Source: CAVSWT01 sp963777515
GTDB lineage: Bacteria; Bacteroidota; Ignavibacteria; Ignavibacteriales; Ignavibacteriaceae
Direction: 5' to 3'
Assembly: GCA_963777515.1 (NCBI GenBank)
Contig: CAVZQU010000015.1
Span: 1 to 64,000, forward strand
Length of the DNA: 64,000 nt
Shown: positions 9,362-17,565 of the stretch, piece by piece
How the letters are laid out: every line of letters begins with the position of its first letter
Position numbering within the stretch: the stretch's first letter is position 1
The notes under the pieces: generated by a model
The model's database searches: none
What the model was told of the DNA's origin: nothing
Seen by the model: the letters and a program-made list of their open reading frames with translations, nothing else
Program-made: the position numbers and the translations under genes

Positions 9362-9403
9362 CTTCAAGGTTTGGGTTTTGAATATGAGGTGCTAACCTTG
9401 AAG
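9362..9403. repeat. Palindromic repeat CTTCAAGGTT...AACCTTGAAG, copy 2
   Basis: The same 10-bp inverted repeat as at 6709-6750 occurs at 9362-9371 and 9394-9403, again with a 22-base spacer and related spacer ends. It sits between the convergent membrane-protein and arginase-like genes. A GC-rich run (9432-9457) follows. Confidence 0.5.
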
Positions 9404-9459
9404 TTTTGTAAAAGCTAACCAAACGTATTGTCCCCTACTTGGAGGGGCGGGGGGTGGGT

Positions 9460-10312
9460 TCACTTTATGATTGCTTCAATAGTTTTATGCACTACTTCAT
9501 TAGCTTTTTCAGAACTGTCATGCCCTGGCTCATAAGCAGTGAAAGCAGCGGCTGCAATTTTGAAATTTTGTTTTGCAGCTTTAATTATCTCAAGCAGATC
9601 TGTTAACTTTAATCCATTTGACGCAGCGAACTGATTTGCTTTGAATTCATCTTTATCTAAAACATCTAAATCAATGTGCAGATAAACTTGTTCAACTTTT
9701 TTTGAAAGAGGCTTGAAGAATTTTTCTGCAATATTTTCAATTGAATTATTGCGGATGTCTTCTGTATTTATCCTCTTGATTTTTGATTTGTTTAAAAGAA
9801 TTTCTTCTTCTTTGTCTAAGTCGCGGGCACCGATTAAAATTACATTTTCTTCATTTATAATTTTAAATCCATTCATTGATTCACTTAATGCTTTCCAGCT
9901 ATTGCCGGTTAAAACATTAAGAGCCATTCCATCAAAGAAGCCGGATGATGAAGTTTCGGGAGAATTAAAATCTCCATGTGCATCAAACCAAAGAACCCCG
10001 GTTTTGTTTTGCGGTAAAGCAGACATTGTCCCGAAAGCAGCATAGTTGCAGTTGCCTGCAAGTATGATAGGGAAGAAGCCTTCTTTAATATTTGTTTTTA
10101 CAATTTGTTTTACCTGGCTTTGAATATTTTTTGCAGCACCGGTTTCCGATAAAAATTCTTCCGGTAAGGTGAACTACATTAAGCTGCACTTCATGCCCTT
10201 TGGATTTAAGCCAGTTGACAAGCCCTTGCTCAATTAAATGAATTGGGCCGCAGCCCATGCGTTTGTTAAATTGGCCTGAGTCGTATGGGATTTGGATTAG
10301 GGAGAGTTTCAT
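9460..10312 (-). CDS. Arginase/agmatinase-family protein with altered metal site (frameshifted)
   Basis: From ATG 10310-10312 the protein has about 283 residues once a frame change near 10160 (in ACCGGAAG) is repaired. The ureohydrolase fold is recognised by DAHGDFN and HIDLDVLD, both of which carry manganese-binding aspartates and a histidine, and by the terminal EPGHD. In the first metal motif, where arginases normally have GGDHS or a similar histidine, this protein has AGNCNYAAFG, so one metal ligand appears to be missing. It may bind a single metal, use another residue, or act on a different guanidino or amide substrate. A fragment of a second copy lies at 8307-8535. There is no signal peptide. 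Confidence 0.75.
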
Positions 10313-10466
10313 AATGTTTTTATTCGGAATATAAATTCAAAATTAAAAATCAGATATTATCTAATAATACACAAGTAATATCATCCAATATTCCCTCTAT
10401 CAAAAAACTTTTTGTATATTTTCAATTGTTATTTTCAATTTCTAAAAAAGGTTGAGCAATTCTACT

Positions 10467-11615
10467 ATGGATAATCACAAAAAAGTTTTTGTTACAGGCT
10501 GCTTCGATATGCTTCACAGCGGGCATGTTGCTTTTCTAAAAGAAGCTGCCGAATATGGAAATGTATATGTCGGGCTTGGCAGCGATGATACAGTGTATAA
10601 TTTAAAAGGACGTTTCCCGGTTAATAACCAGGATGAAAGAAAATACATGCTTGATGCTCTGGGATGTGTTAAAGAATGTTTGATAAATACCGGCAGCGGC
10701 ATTATGGATTTTTTAACCGAATTAGAAAATGTTAAACCGGATATTTTTGTAGTTAACGAAGACGGTAACACTCCCGCGAAAGAAGAGCTTTGCAAAAAAC
10801 TTAACATTGAATACAAAGTATTAAAAAGAATTCCTCATGGAAAACTGCCGGTACGCTCCACTACTACACTCAGGCAAGAATGCAATATGCCATACAGAAT
10901 TGATTTAGCAGGCGGCTGGCTTGATCAGCCTTATGTTGGTAAATTTTATGGAGGCCCGGTGCTAACCATTTCAATAGAGCCAACCGTTGAGTTTAATGAA
11001 AGAAGCGGAATGGCTTCAAGCACCAGGAGAAAAGCTATAGAGCTTTGGCATACTGATATACCTTCAGGTAATAAAGAAAAGCTTGCTAAAATGCTTTTTA
11101 GTTTTGAAAATCCTCCAGGGACAAAAGTCATTGCCGGCTCTCAAGATTCAATTGGAATTGTTATGCCTGGATTAAACAAACTGGATTACACGGGAGAATA
11201 CTGGCCTGAAAAAATTATTTCTGTACATGACGAAAAAGTTTTAAGCTGGCTTGAAGAACATTTATTTTTAATTACTCTTGGCCCGCGTGTTGCAAATTAT
11301 GATGTGCTTGATAATACAGATATTAATGAACCAAATGCAAAAGCATTGAGTGACGCTGCTGAAGGATGCTGGGATTCAATTTTAAAAACCGATCTTGAAA
11401 ATTTCGGAAAATATTTTAGGGAATCATTTGAAGCACAAATAAAAATGTTCCCTAACATGGTATACGATGAGATTTTTGAAACCATAGAGAAGTATAAAAA
11501 ATTATCTTATGGCTGGAAGCTGTCTGGTGCCGGCGGCGGAGGATATATAATATTTGTTGCAGATAAGGAAATTCCCGGCTCAATACAGGTAAAGATTAGA
11601 AGGAAATCTCAATAA
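10467..11615 (+). CDS. Cytidylyltransferase-like domain fused to GHMP-type sugar kinase
   Basis: The first 130 residues form a nucleotidyltransferase of the cytidylyltransferase superfamily: VTGCFDMLHSGH carries the HxGH signature, and STTTLR resembles the ISSTxLR end motif. The remainder is GHMP-kinase-like: RIDLAGGWLD matches the substrate-binding RxDLAGGxxD, SGMASSTRRKA stands where PxGxGSSAA usually binds ATP, and LSGAGGGGYIIF matches the C-terminal glycine motif. This resembles bifunctional enzymes that phosphorylate and nucleotide-activate a sugar, such as heptose or fucose, for surface glycans. The sugar is unknown. I take ATG 10467 as the start; TTG 10452 is possible, close behind AAAAAAGG. 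The weakened ATP motif leaves kinase activity uncertain. Confidence 0.7.
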   Translation: MDNHKKVFVTGCFDMLHSGHVAFLKEAAEYGNVYVGLGSDDTVYNLKGRFPVNNQDERKYMLDALGCVKECLINTGSGIMDFLTELENVKPDIFVVNEDGNTPAKEELCKKLNIEYKVLKRIPHGKLPVRSTTTLRQECNMPYRIDLAGGWLDQPYVGKFYGGPVLTISIEPTVEFNERSGMASSTRRKAIELWHTDIPSGNKEKLAKMLFSFENPPGTKVIAGSQDSIGIVMPGLNKLDYTGEYWPEKIISVHDEKVLSWLEEHLFLITLGPRVANYDVLDNTDINEPNAKALSDAAEGCWDSILKTDLENFGKYFRESFEAQIKMFPNMVYDEIFETIEKYKKLSYGWKLSGAGGGGYIIFVADKEIPGSIQVKIRRKSQ

Positions 11616-11678
11616 GAAATTTTTAAAGTGAAGGAAAATTAACCCGGGTTCTTTGAGAGATTGAGTTAAAATGTTTTT

Positions 11679-11811
11679 ACATCCCCCTTCGTCCCCCTTA
11701 AAAGGGGGAATAGTGTGTTAGGACAATAGTTAATTATTAAGATAGAAATATTATTTTACGTATTATCACTACAATATAAGTCCTCCTTTGAAGGAGGATT
11801 TAGGAGGATGT
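11679..11811. repeat. MITE-like nested palindrome, element 1
   Basis: The ends form an imperfect inverted repeat of about 34 bp, ACATCCCCCTTCGTCCCCCT at the left and its counterpart ending AGGAGGATGT at the right. Each arm also folds on itself (CCCCCTTAAAAGGGGG and CCTCCTTTGAAGGAGG). The AT-rich centre has no ORF. This accounts for most of the gap between the fusion gene and the zinc-ribbon gene. Confidence 0.6.
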
Positions 11812-11913
11812 TGTCAGAATACATTGTGTAGGATTAATCCAGCATATTAAAAAAACAGAATAATTAATTTAAAATCTATTTTTTTTCATTTTTACATTAA
11901 CAGGGAGTTAATC

Positions 11914-12171
11914 ATGTCAAGACTTACACCCAAAGAAAAAGAAGCTGTCTTTGCTTTTTTTAAAAAAAATTCAATTAGAGAATCTTGCAGTATGTGCAAT
12001 GAAGGTAAATATAAACTTGTTGATAAAATCATTTCCATTCCAGATCTTGCTACAGCAGAAGTAATTGATCTATCTCAAGAGATTAGATTGTTTCCTTTTG
12101 TTATTTACAAATGCAATAAATGCGGGAATACACAACTGTTTAGTGCTAAAAGTGTGGGATTTGGAGAGTAG
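11914..12171 (+). CDS. Small zinc-ribbon hypothetical protein
   Basis: This 85-residue protein starts at ATG 11914 behind CAGGGAG. It has two CxxC pairs, CSMC near residue 26 and CNKCG near residue 72, separated by about 45 residues, which suggests a single zinc ribbon. The N-terminal half is a charged helix (TPKEKEAVFAFFKKN). Similar small cytosolic proteins are annotated only as hypothetical. It stands alone between two MITE-like repeats, and nothing around it suggests a function. Confidence 0.6.
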   Translation: MSRLTPKEKEAVFAFFKKNSIRESCSMCNEGKYKLVDKIISIPDLATAEVIDLSQEIRLFPFVIYKCNKCGNTQLFSAKSVGFGE

Positions 12172-12206
12172 CTTTTTTTATTATTCTAAATTAATCAAAA
12201 GAACTT

Positions 12207-12365
12207 TTTCCATAATCTCTCCCTTGCAGAGGTTGTATGAAAATTCGGTTAGTCATTCCGAACTTGTTTCGGAATCTTCAAAGTGATGCAATTTCAAAAC
12301 TGAGGATGCTGAAACAAGTTCAGCATGACACTTTCCGCACAATCTCTGTAAGGGCAAGGTTGTCC
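12207..12365. repeat. MITE-like nested palindrome, element 2, with possible 9-bp target duplication
   Basis: Outer inverted repeats of 26 bp (12211-12236 and 12339-12364, 19 matches) enclose an inner pair built on GAACTTGTTTC (12257-12267) and GAAACAAGTTC (about 12310-12320). Each inner arm is also a hairpin, such as ATTCCGAACTTGTTTCGGAAT. AAAGAACTT occurs directly repeated on both sides (12198-12206 and 12366-12374), as expected for a 9-bp target duplication. No ORF is present. Confidence 0.6.
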
Positions 12366-12486
12366 AAAGAACTTCTATGGAGGATAGAGTTCGATTTTAA
12401 TAAATAAATTATCATGTATCATCAACAGACATTTAAAAACCAATTCAATCCAACCAAAAAAATTAGTAAATTTATTTCTCTAAAAA

Positions 12487-12626
12487 TTAGGTAGTGTCCT
12501 AATTTACAGAGATTATTGACGGATAAATCATCCCTCGACTCCGCTCGGGATGACAATTTAATTACTTTCGTCATGGTGAGCGAAGTCGAACCATGATTTA
12601 GTTTTGTAAATTAGAAACTACTAAAA
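12487..12626. repeat. MITE-like nested palindrome, element 3
   Basis: TAGTGTCCTAATTTAC near the left end is matched by GTAAATTAGAAACTACTA near the right end as an imperfect inverted repeat. The inner arms carry TCGACTCCGCTC and GAGCGAAGTCGA, complementary at 11 of 12 bases, and each forms a hairpin of its own (ATCCCTCGACTCCGCTCGGGAT and TCATGG...CCATGA). The design is the same as in elements 1 and 2. It ends about 40 bases before the methyltransferase gene. Confidence 0.55.
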
Positions 12627-12664
12627 ATTCAGAGAATCATGTCTAATCTTTTACATTTATTTTA

Positions 12665-13532
12665 ATGGCGAAAAAAAAAGTAACCTACATTGATTTAGGC
12701 GAGCGGGGAAGATATAACCAAAACAATAAGCTTAATAATCTTACCGGGAAAGAATGGATTAAATTTTCAAAGTCATGGTTTATTCATCGTCCGCCGAGAA
12801 GAAAGAATGATGAAATACTTCACCCCGCAAAATTCCCGGAAACTTTAGTCGAAGAATTTATTTCTTTCTTTACAAAAGAAGGTGATTGGGTTTTTGACCC
12901 TTTCATGGGAACTGGAAGCACTTTAATAGCTGCCGGCTGTCTTAATAGAAACGCTGCGGCAATTGAAATTTCAAAAGAGTATTATAACATTGCAAAAAAA
13001 AGAATTACAAAAGAAAATTTTTCTTCTAAAGTTATAGCACTTAAATGGTTCTTCTGAAAACCTTGGAAGGATTTTAGAAAAAAATGAATTAGGCAAAATA
13101 AAATTTAATTATACTATTACTTCTCCGCCTTATTGGAATCAGCTTGAAAGAAATTCAATCAGGCAAAAAGCAAGAAGCGATAAAGGATTAGCAACAAAAT
13201 ATTCAGAGAATAAAAACGATCTTGGTAATATTTTGGATTACGAAGAATTTATAGAACGGCAGGCAAAAATTTTTGACAACGTGTTTTCAGTTACAAAAAA
13301 GGGAGGTTACCTAACAATTATTACTAATAATGTTTATTATAAAGGGCGACTTTTCCCTTTAGCCTATGATACCGCGATTTCGTTAACCAAAAGAGGTGAT
13401 AAAAGCTGGGTGCTTAAAGATGAAAAAATCTGGCTCCAGGATGATAAAGCATTGATTGCATTGGGAGTAAATAATGCCTGGGTTTCAAACCGTCATCATC
13501 AGTATTGTTTAATTTTCAGAAAAGAATCTTAA
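12665..13532 (+). CDS. DNA methyltransferase with FMGTGST and TSPPYW motifs (frameshifted)
   Basis: This is an N4-cytosine or N6-adenine DNA methyltransferase of about 288 residues. The SAM-binding motif I, FDPFMGTGST, is near residue 82, and the catalytic motif IV, TSPPYW, is near residue 155. A frame change at AAA near 13046 splits it; with one A removed, LNGSSENLGRILEKNE joins the halves cleanly. The part before motif I (WFIHRPPRRKNDEILHPAKFPE) resembles what normally follows the target-recognition region, so the domain looks circularly permuted relative to the common TSPPYW-first type. No restriction endonuclease gene is adjacent, so it is probably a solitary, regulatory or phage-derived enzyme. 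The GNAT gene starts two bases after its stop. Confidence 0.75.
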
Positions 13533-13534
13533 AC

Positions 13535-14101
13535 ATGAATGAAGTAATTGAAGGAAAGAATGTTAGAATTCGAACTTATAAAGAAAGTGATACAGGATTT
13601 TTGTATGAAGCTGTTACTGAATCAATTCCTGAGCTTTCACAATGGATGCCGTGGTGCGATGAAAATTATACGGTTAATGAAAGCTTAGCCTGGGTTGTAT
13701 CAAGAGAAAAAGCATGGAATGAAAAGGAAGAATACTCATTTGTTATTGAGCATAAAGAAAGCAAAAAATTTTTAGGCGCAGTTGGATTAAATCATATTGA
13801 TCAATTTTACAGAATTGCAAATCTTGGATACTGGATGCGGACTTCGGAAACAAGGAAAGGTTACACGAGTGAAGCAGCATTATTAACAGCTCAATTTGGA
13901 TTTCAAAAATTGAATTTAAATAGAATTGAAATTATCATGGGTGTAGAAAATATTAAGAGCCAAAAAGTCGCAGAGAAAGTAAATGCACTAAAAGAATGTG
14001 TGGCAAGAAACAGAATAATCTTAAATAACAAACCAATCGATGCTTTTGTTTATTCATTAATTAGAGATGATTTGAAATATGGCGATAAAAATCTGAAGTA
14101 A
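13535..14101 (+). CDS. RimJ/RimL-type GNAT N-acetyltransferase
   Basis: The 188-residue protein from ATG 13535 shows the GNAT order: an N-terminal RxxxxxD segment (VRIRTYKESDTGFLY), a W-rich stretch (LSQWMPWCDENY), a beta-4/5 core (FLGAVGLNHID...ANLGYWMR), and the acetyl-CoA loop ETRKGYTSEAALL before FGFQKLNLNRIEI. These features place it with ribosomal-protein-serine or -alanine acetyltransferases and related detoxifying enzymes. The substrate cannot be told. The normal motif R/Q-x-x-G-x-G/A is degenerate (TRKGYT). The stop overlaps the xseA start in TAATG, so the two are translationally coupled. Confidence 0.8.
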   Translation: MNEVIEGKNVRIRTYKESDTGFLYEAVTESIPELSQWMPWCDENYTVNESLAWVVSREKAWNEKEEYSFVIEHKESKKFLGAVGLNHIDQFYRIANLGYWMRTSETRKGYTSEAALLTAQFGFQKLNLNRIEIIMGVENIKSQKVAEKVNALKECVARNRIILNNKPIDAFVYSLIRDDLKYGDKNLK

Positions 14102-15270
14102 TGACAGTTTCAGAACTTACCAAGCAAGTTAAAATTTTACTTGAAGAATCTTTTTCTGATTTAAGAATTGAAGGTGAAATTTCAAACTTTAAAGCACATA
14201 ACAGCGGCCATTGGTATTTCAATTTAAAAGACGCAAACGCAGTAATTAGCTGCACAATGTGGAAAGGATTAAACAATTACGTTTTCTTCACTCCCGAAGA
14301 TGGGATGAAAGTAATTGTAACCGGCAAGCTTTCGGTTTATCCTCCTCGCGGTTCTTATCAAATTGATGTCCGTTCCATGAAGCCTTCAGGGATTGGCGAA
14401 CTTCAAGCAGCTTTTGAAAGATTAAAACAAAAATTAGCTGATGAAGGTTTATTTGATTCGGAATATAAAAAACCTATTCCGGAATTTTCTAAAAAGATCG
14501 GAATTGTAACTGCGATTGACGGTGCTGCATTTAGAGATATGATAAGTGTTGCTGAAAGAAGATTTCCATTAGTTGAACTTGTTATTGCTCCTGCAAAAGT
14601 TCAGGGAAGCGGTGCTGCACAAACTATAGTTCAATCAATAAGACAATTAAATAAAACAGATGTTGATTTAATTATTGTTGGAAGAGGCGGCGGTTCGATT
14701 GAAGACCTTTGGGCTTTTAATGAGGAAATTGTTGCACGGGAAATATTTAAATCCAAAATTCCTATTATTTCCGGTGTCGGGCATGAAATAGATTTTACCA
14801 TTGCGGATTTTGTAGCAGATTTGCGGGCTCCGACTCCATCGGCGGCAATGGAATTAGCTACACCTGATAAGGAAGATATCTTTGCCTTTATTAATGATTT
14901 TTCCTATAATTCAACACAAAAAATTATGGAAAATATAAAATATTCTAAAAGAGAAGTTGGCCATATAATTAATTCGTATGTATTCAGAGTTCCGATTGAT
15001 ATGGTTAGAAATAGAACCCAGCAAATTGATAACCTTCACACCTGGCTTCATGAAAAAATTGATAAACGTTTTTTGAGAAGTAAAAACCAGCTAAATTTAC
15101 TTTCGAAAAACATAGAATCTTATGATGTAGATAGAACATTAAAGAGGGGATTTGTTTTGGTTCAGCAGAATTCAAATTATATTACAAGAGCAGCTAATTT
15201 TAAAAAGAATAAACCGGCAGAATTGATTTTTAGTGATGATAAAGTTGAAGTGAATAAAAATAGTAATTAG
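14101..15270 (+). CDS. xseA: Exodeoxyribonuclease VII large subunit
   Basis: This catalytic subunit of exonuclease VII degrades single-stranded DNA into oligonucleotides in the cytoplasm. The 389-residue protein has the OB-fold N-terminus (LRIEGEISNFKAHNSGHWYFNLKD and the YPPRGSYQ region), then the nuclease core with GIVTAIDGAAFRDM, IIVGRGGGSIEDLWAFNEE and SGVGHEIDFTIADFVADLRAPTPSAA. It ends after a helical segment and the usual short C-terminal strand (DRTLKRGFVLV). At 389 residues it is a little shorter than the E. coli protein, mainly in the coiled-coil stalk. The small subunit follows 112 bases later, after a palindromic repeat. Confidence 0.97.
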   Translation: MTVSELTKQVKILLEESFSDLRIEGEISNFKAHNSGHWYFNLKDANAVISCTMWKGLNNYVFFTPEDGMKVIVTGKLSVYPPRGSYQIDVRSMKPSGIGELQAAFERLKQKLADEGLFDSEYKKPIPEFSKKIGIVTAIDGAAFRDMISVAERRFPLVELVIAPAKVQGSGAAQTIVQSIRQLNKTDVDLIIVGRGGGSIEDLWAFNEEIVAREIFKSKIPIISGVGHEIDFTIADFVADLRAPTPSAAMELATPDKEDIFAFINDFSYNSTQKIMENIKYSKREVGHIINSYVFRVPIDMVRNRTQQIDNLHTWLHEKIDKRFLRSKNQLNLLSKNIESYDVDRTLKRGFVLVQQNSNYITRAANFKKNKPAELIFSDDKVEVNKNSN

Positions 15271-15275
15271 AAATT

Positions 15276-15359
15276 GTCATCCCGAACTTGTTTCGGGATC
15301 TAATTATATAAAAGATTCTGAAATAAACCTGCCTGCCGGTTAGGCTGGTTCAAAATGAC
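15276..15359. repeat. Nested palindrome between xseA and xseB
   Basis: GTCATCCCGAACTTGTTTCG at the left forms a hairpin (ATCCCGAA...TTCGGGAT) and shares the GAACTTGTTTC core with element 2 at 12207-12365. The right end, GGTTCAAAATGAC, is partly complementary to the left end. It lies between two genes of one operon, so it would be transcribed as a stable RNA hairpin. Confidence 0.5.
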
Positions 15360-15382
15360 ATATTAAAATTTTAGATTAAAAT

Positions 15383-15619
15383 ATGGCAAAAAAAAACAGC
15401 AAACAATCATTTGAAAAAAGTCTCTCACGTCTTGAAGAAATTTCTACATTGCTTGACAGCGAAGGACTTGGGCTTGAAGAAGCAATAAAATTGTATGAAG
15501 AAGGAATAAATCTTTCAAAACAGTGTACAGAAATGTTGAAGAAAGCCGAACTTAAAATTACTGAATTGAAAAAGGATCTCGATAAGCTTGAAGAAGATCC
15601 GGACATGTTTGAAGAATAA
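15383..15619 (+). CDS. xseB: Exodeoxyribonuclease VII small subunit
   Basis: This 78-residue helical protein binds the stalk of XseA and is required for a functional exonuclease VII. It shows the family pattern FEKSLSRLEEISTLLDSEG, then LGLEEAIKLYEEGINLSKQC and a charged end. It starts at ATG 15383 and is followed by dxs after about 20 bases, a gene order (xseA-xseB-ispA/dxs) seen in many bacteria. It has no membrane segment or cofactor motif. Confidence 0.95.
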   Translation: MAKKNSKQSFEKSLSRLEEISTLLDSEGLGLEEAIKLYEEGINLSKQCTEMLKKAELKITELKKDLDKLEEDPDMFEE

Positions 15620-15639
15620 AATTTTTGGAGCAATTATAA

Positions 15640-17565
15640 ATGGCAGAAGATTCGAAATACGAAGTCTTATCTAAAATTGAATATCCGCAGGATATAAGAA
15701 AGCTAGATGCTTCCGAATTAAAAATACTATGTAAAGATATTCGCGAATACATGATTGATACTATTTCCGAAATTGGCGGGCACTTCGGCGGCGGGCTCGG
15801 AACAGTTGAACTTACTGTTGCAATTCATAAAACTTTTAATACTCCTCATGACCTTGTTGTTTGGGATACAGGCCATCAAGCTTATCCTCATAAAATATTA
15901 ACTGGAAGAAAAGAAGCTTTAAAAAGAATTAGAAAATTAAACGGTATCAGCGGTTTCTTAAAAAGATCTGAAAGTGAATACGATACATTTGGCGCGGGAC
16001 ATGCATCCACATCTATTTCTGCTGCCTTGGGTATGGCAATGGCACGGGACATTAATAATGAAGATAGAAAAGTAGTTGCAGTTATCGGTGATGGCGCAAT
16101 GACCGGCGGTATGGCTTACGAAGCAATGAATAATTCCGGTATACTCAAATCAAATTTGATTGTAGTATTAAATGATAATAATATGTCAATTGCTCCAAAC
16201 GTCTGGCAGATTTCAAACTACTTTACAGAAATGATTGCTCATCCTGATTACAATAAATTTAAAGGGCAAATTTGGGATTTAACCGGGAAACTTGATCAGT
16301 TCGGCGACCGGTTAAGAAAAATTGCTGTAAGACTTGAAAACGGTATTAAAGCAGTAATTACTCCCGGAATGCTTTTCGAAGCTTTGGGATTCAGATATTT
16401 CGGTCCGGTGAATGGACATAATGTTCATCAGCTTTTAAAAATTTTCGAACAGGTTAAAGAATTAAAAGGGCCAATCCTTGTTCATGCAATTACACAAAAA
16501 GGAAAAGGCTATAAACCGGCTGAAGGGCATGAACAAAAGCTTCACGCTTCAACTCCATTTGATAAAGTTACCGGAAAAGCAATTAAAAAATCTGGCGGTA
16601 ATCCATCTTATACATCAATTTTTGGAAATGCTCTTACAGAAATTGTAAAAGACAATCCTTCTGTTATTGGGATAACTGCTGCAATGCCGGATGGAACAGG
16701 AATGGACATTCTTCAAAAAACTTATCCTAAAAATTATATTGATGTTGGAATTGCAGAAGAACATGCAGTTACTTTTGCTGCCGGTATGGCAACTCAAGGA
16801 GTTGTGCCGGTGGTTGCAATCTACTCAACTTTTCTGCAAAGAGGATTTGATCAAATTGTTCATGACGTTGCATTACAAAAACTTCACGTAGTTTTTGTTT
16901 TGGATCGTGCAGGATTGGTTGGTGCAGACGGCCCTACTCATCACGGTGCATTTGATCTTACATATTTAAGAATGATTCCCGGGATGGTAGTAATGGCTCC
17001 CAAAGACGAATCAGAATTGAGAGATATGCTTTACACTGCAGTAAATTACAAAAGCGGGCCAGTTGCATTACGTTATCCGCGTGGGGCCTCACTCGGTGTT
17101 CCGGTTAAAGAAAATTTTGATATTATTGAAATTGGAAAAAGTGAAACTTTAAAGGAAGGGGAAGATGTTGCACTTCTTGCTTTAGGTTCCATGGTTAATT
17201 ATGCAATGATAGCTTCAGAAAAGCTATCTTTTCAAATGATGGAATTAATTGTGAAGTAATAAATATGCGTTTTGCTAAGCCGATTGATGAAGAATCTTTT
17301 AAATAATGTTGCTGAAAAATATCCAAAGATTGTAACTCTGGAAGAGAATGCTTTAGCTGGCGGATTCGGCAGTGCTGTTGTTGAATATTTTTCTGATAAA
17401 GGTTTTAAAAATGATATCTTAAGAATAGGCTTGCCTGATAAATTTATTGATCATGGCACTCAGGCAGAACTTCATCAAATGCTTGGAATTGATCCGGACG
17501 GCATTGCAGAGAAAGTAAAAACATTTTCTAAAAACCAAAAAGTAAATATTGAGGTTTCTATTTAA
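15640..17565 (+). CDS. dxs: 1-Deoxy-D-xylulose-5-phosphate synthase (two frameshifts)
   Basis: DXS condenses pyruvate and glyceraldehyde 3-phosphate, the first step of the MEP isoprenoid pathway, using thiamine diphosphate. GHQAYPHKILTGR, the ThDP motif GDGAMTGGMAYEAMNN and the pyrimidine-domain DVGIAEEHAVTFAAGMA are all present, as is the transketolase loop DRAGLVGADGPTHHGAFDLTYLR. The frame shifts near 17235-17240 and again near 17300 in the C-terminal domain, where GINCEVINMRFAKPID and LLNNVAEKYPKIVTLEENALAGGFGSAV lie in different frames. The total span fits about 640 residues, the normal length. Because this enzyme is expected to be essential, the shifts are almost certainly sequence errors. 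ATG 17565 of the next gene overlaps its stop. Confidence 0.95.

Noticed and set aside
12065..12286. ORF of 73 codons overlapping the zinc-ribbon gene
   Set aside because: It overlaps the better zinc-ribbon frame and runs into a MITE-like repeat; its composition is not protein-like.
17235..17310. Programmed frameshift in dxs
   Set aside because: There is no slippery heptamer with a following stem, two shifts are needed, and many other genes here show the same kind of error.
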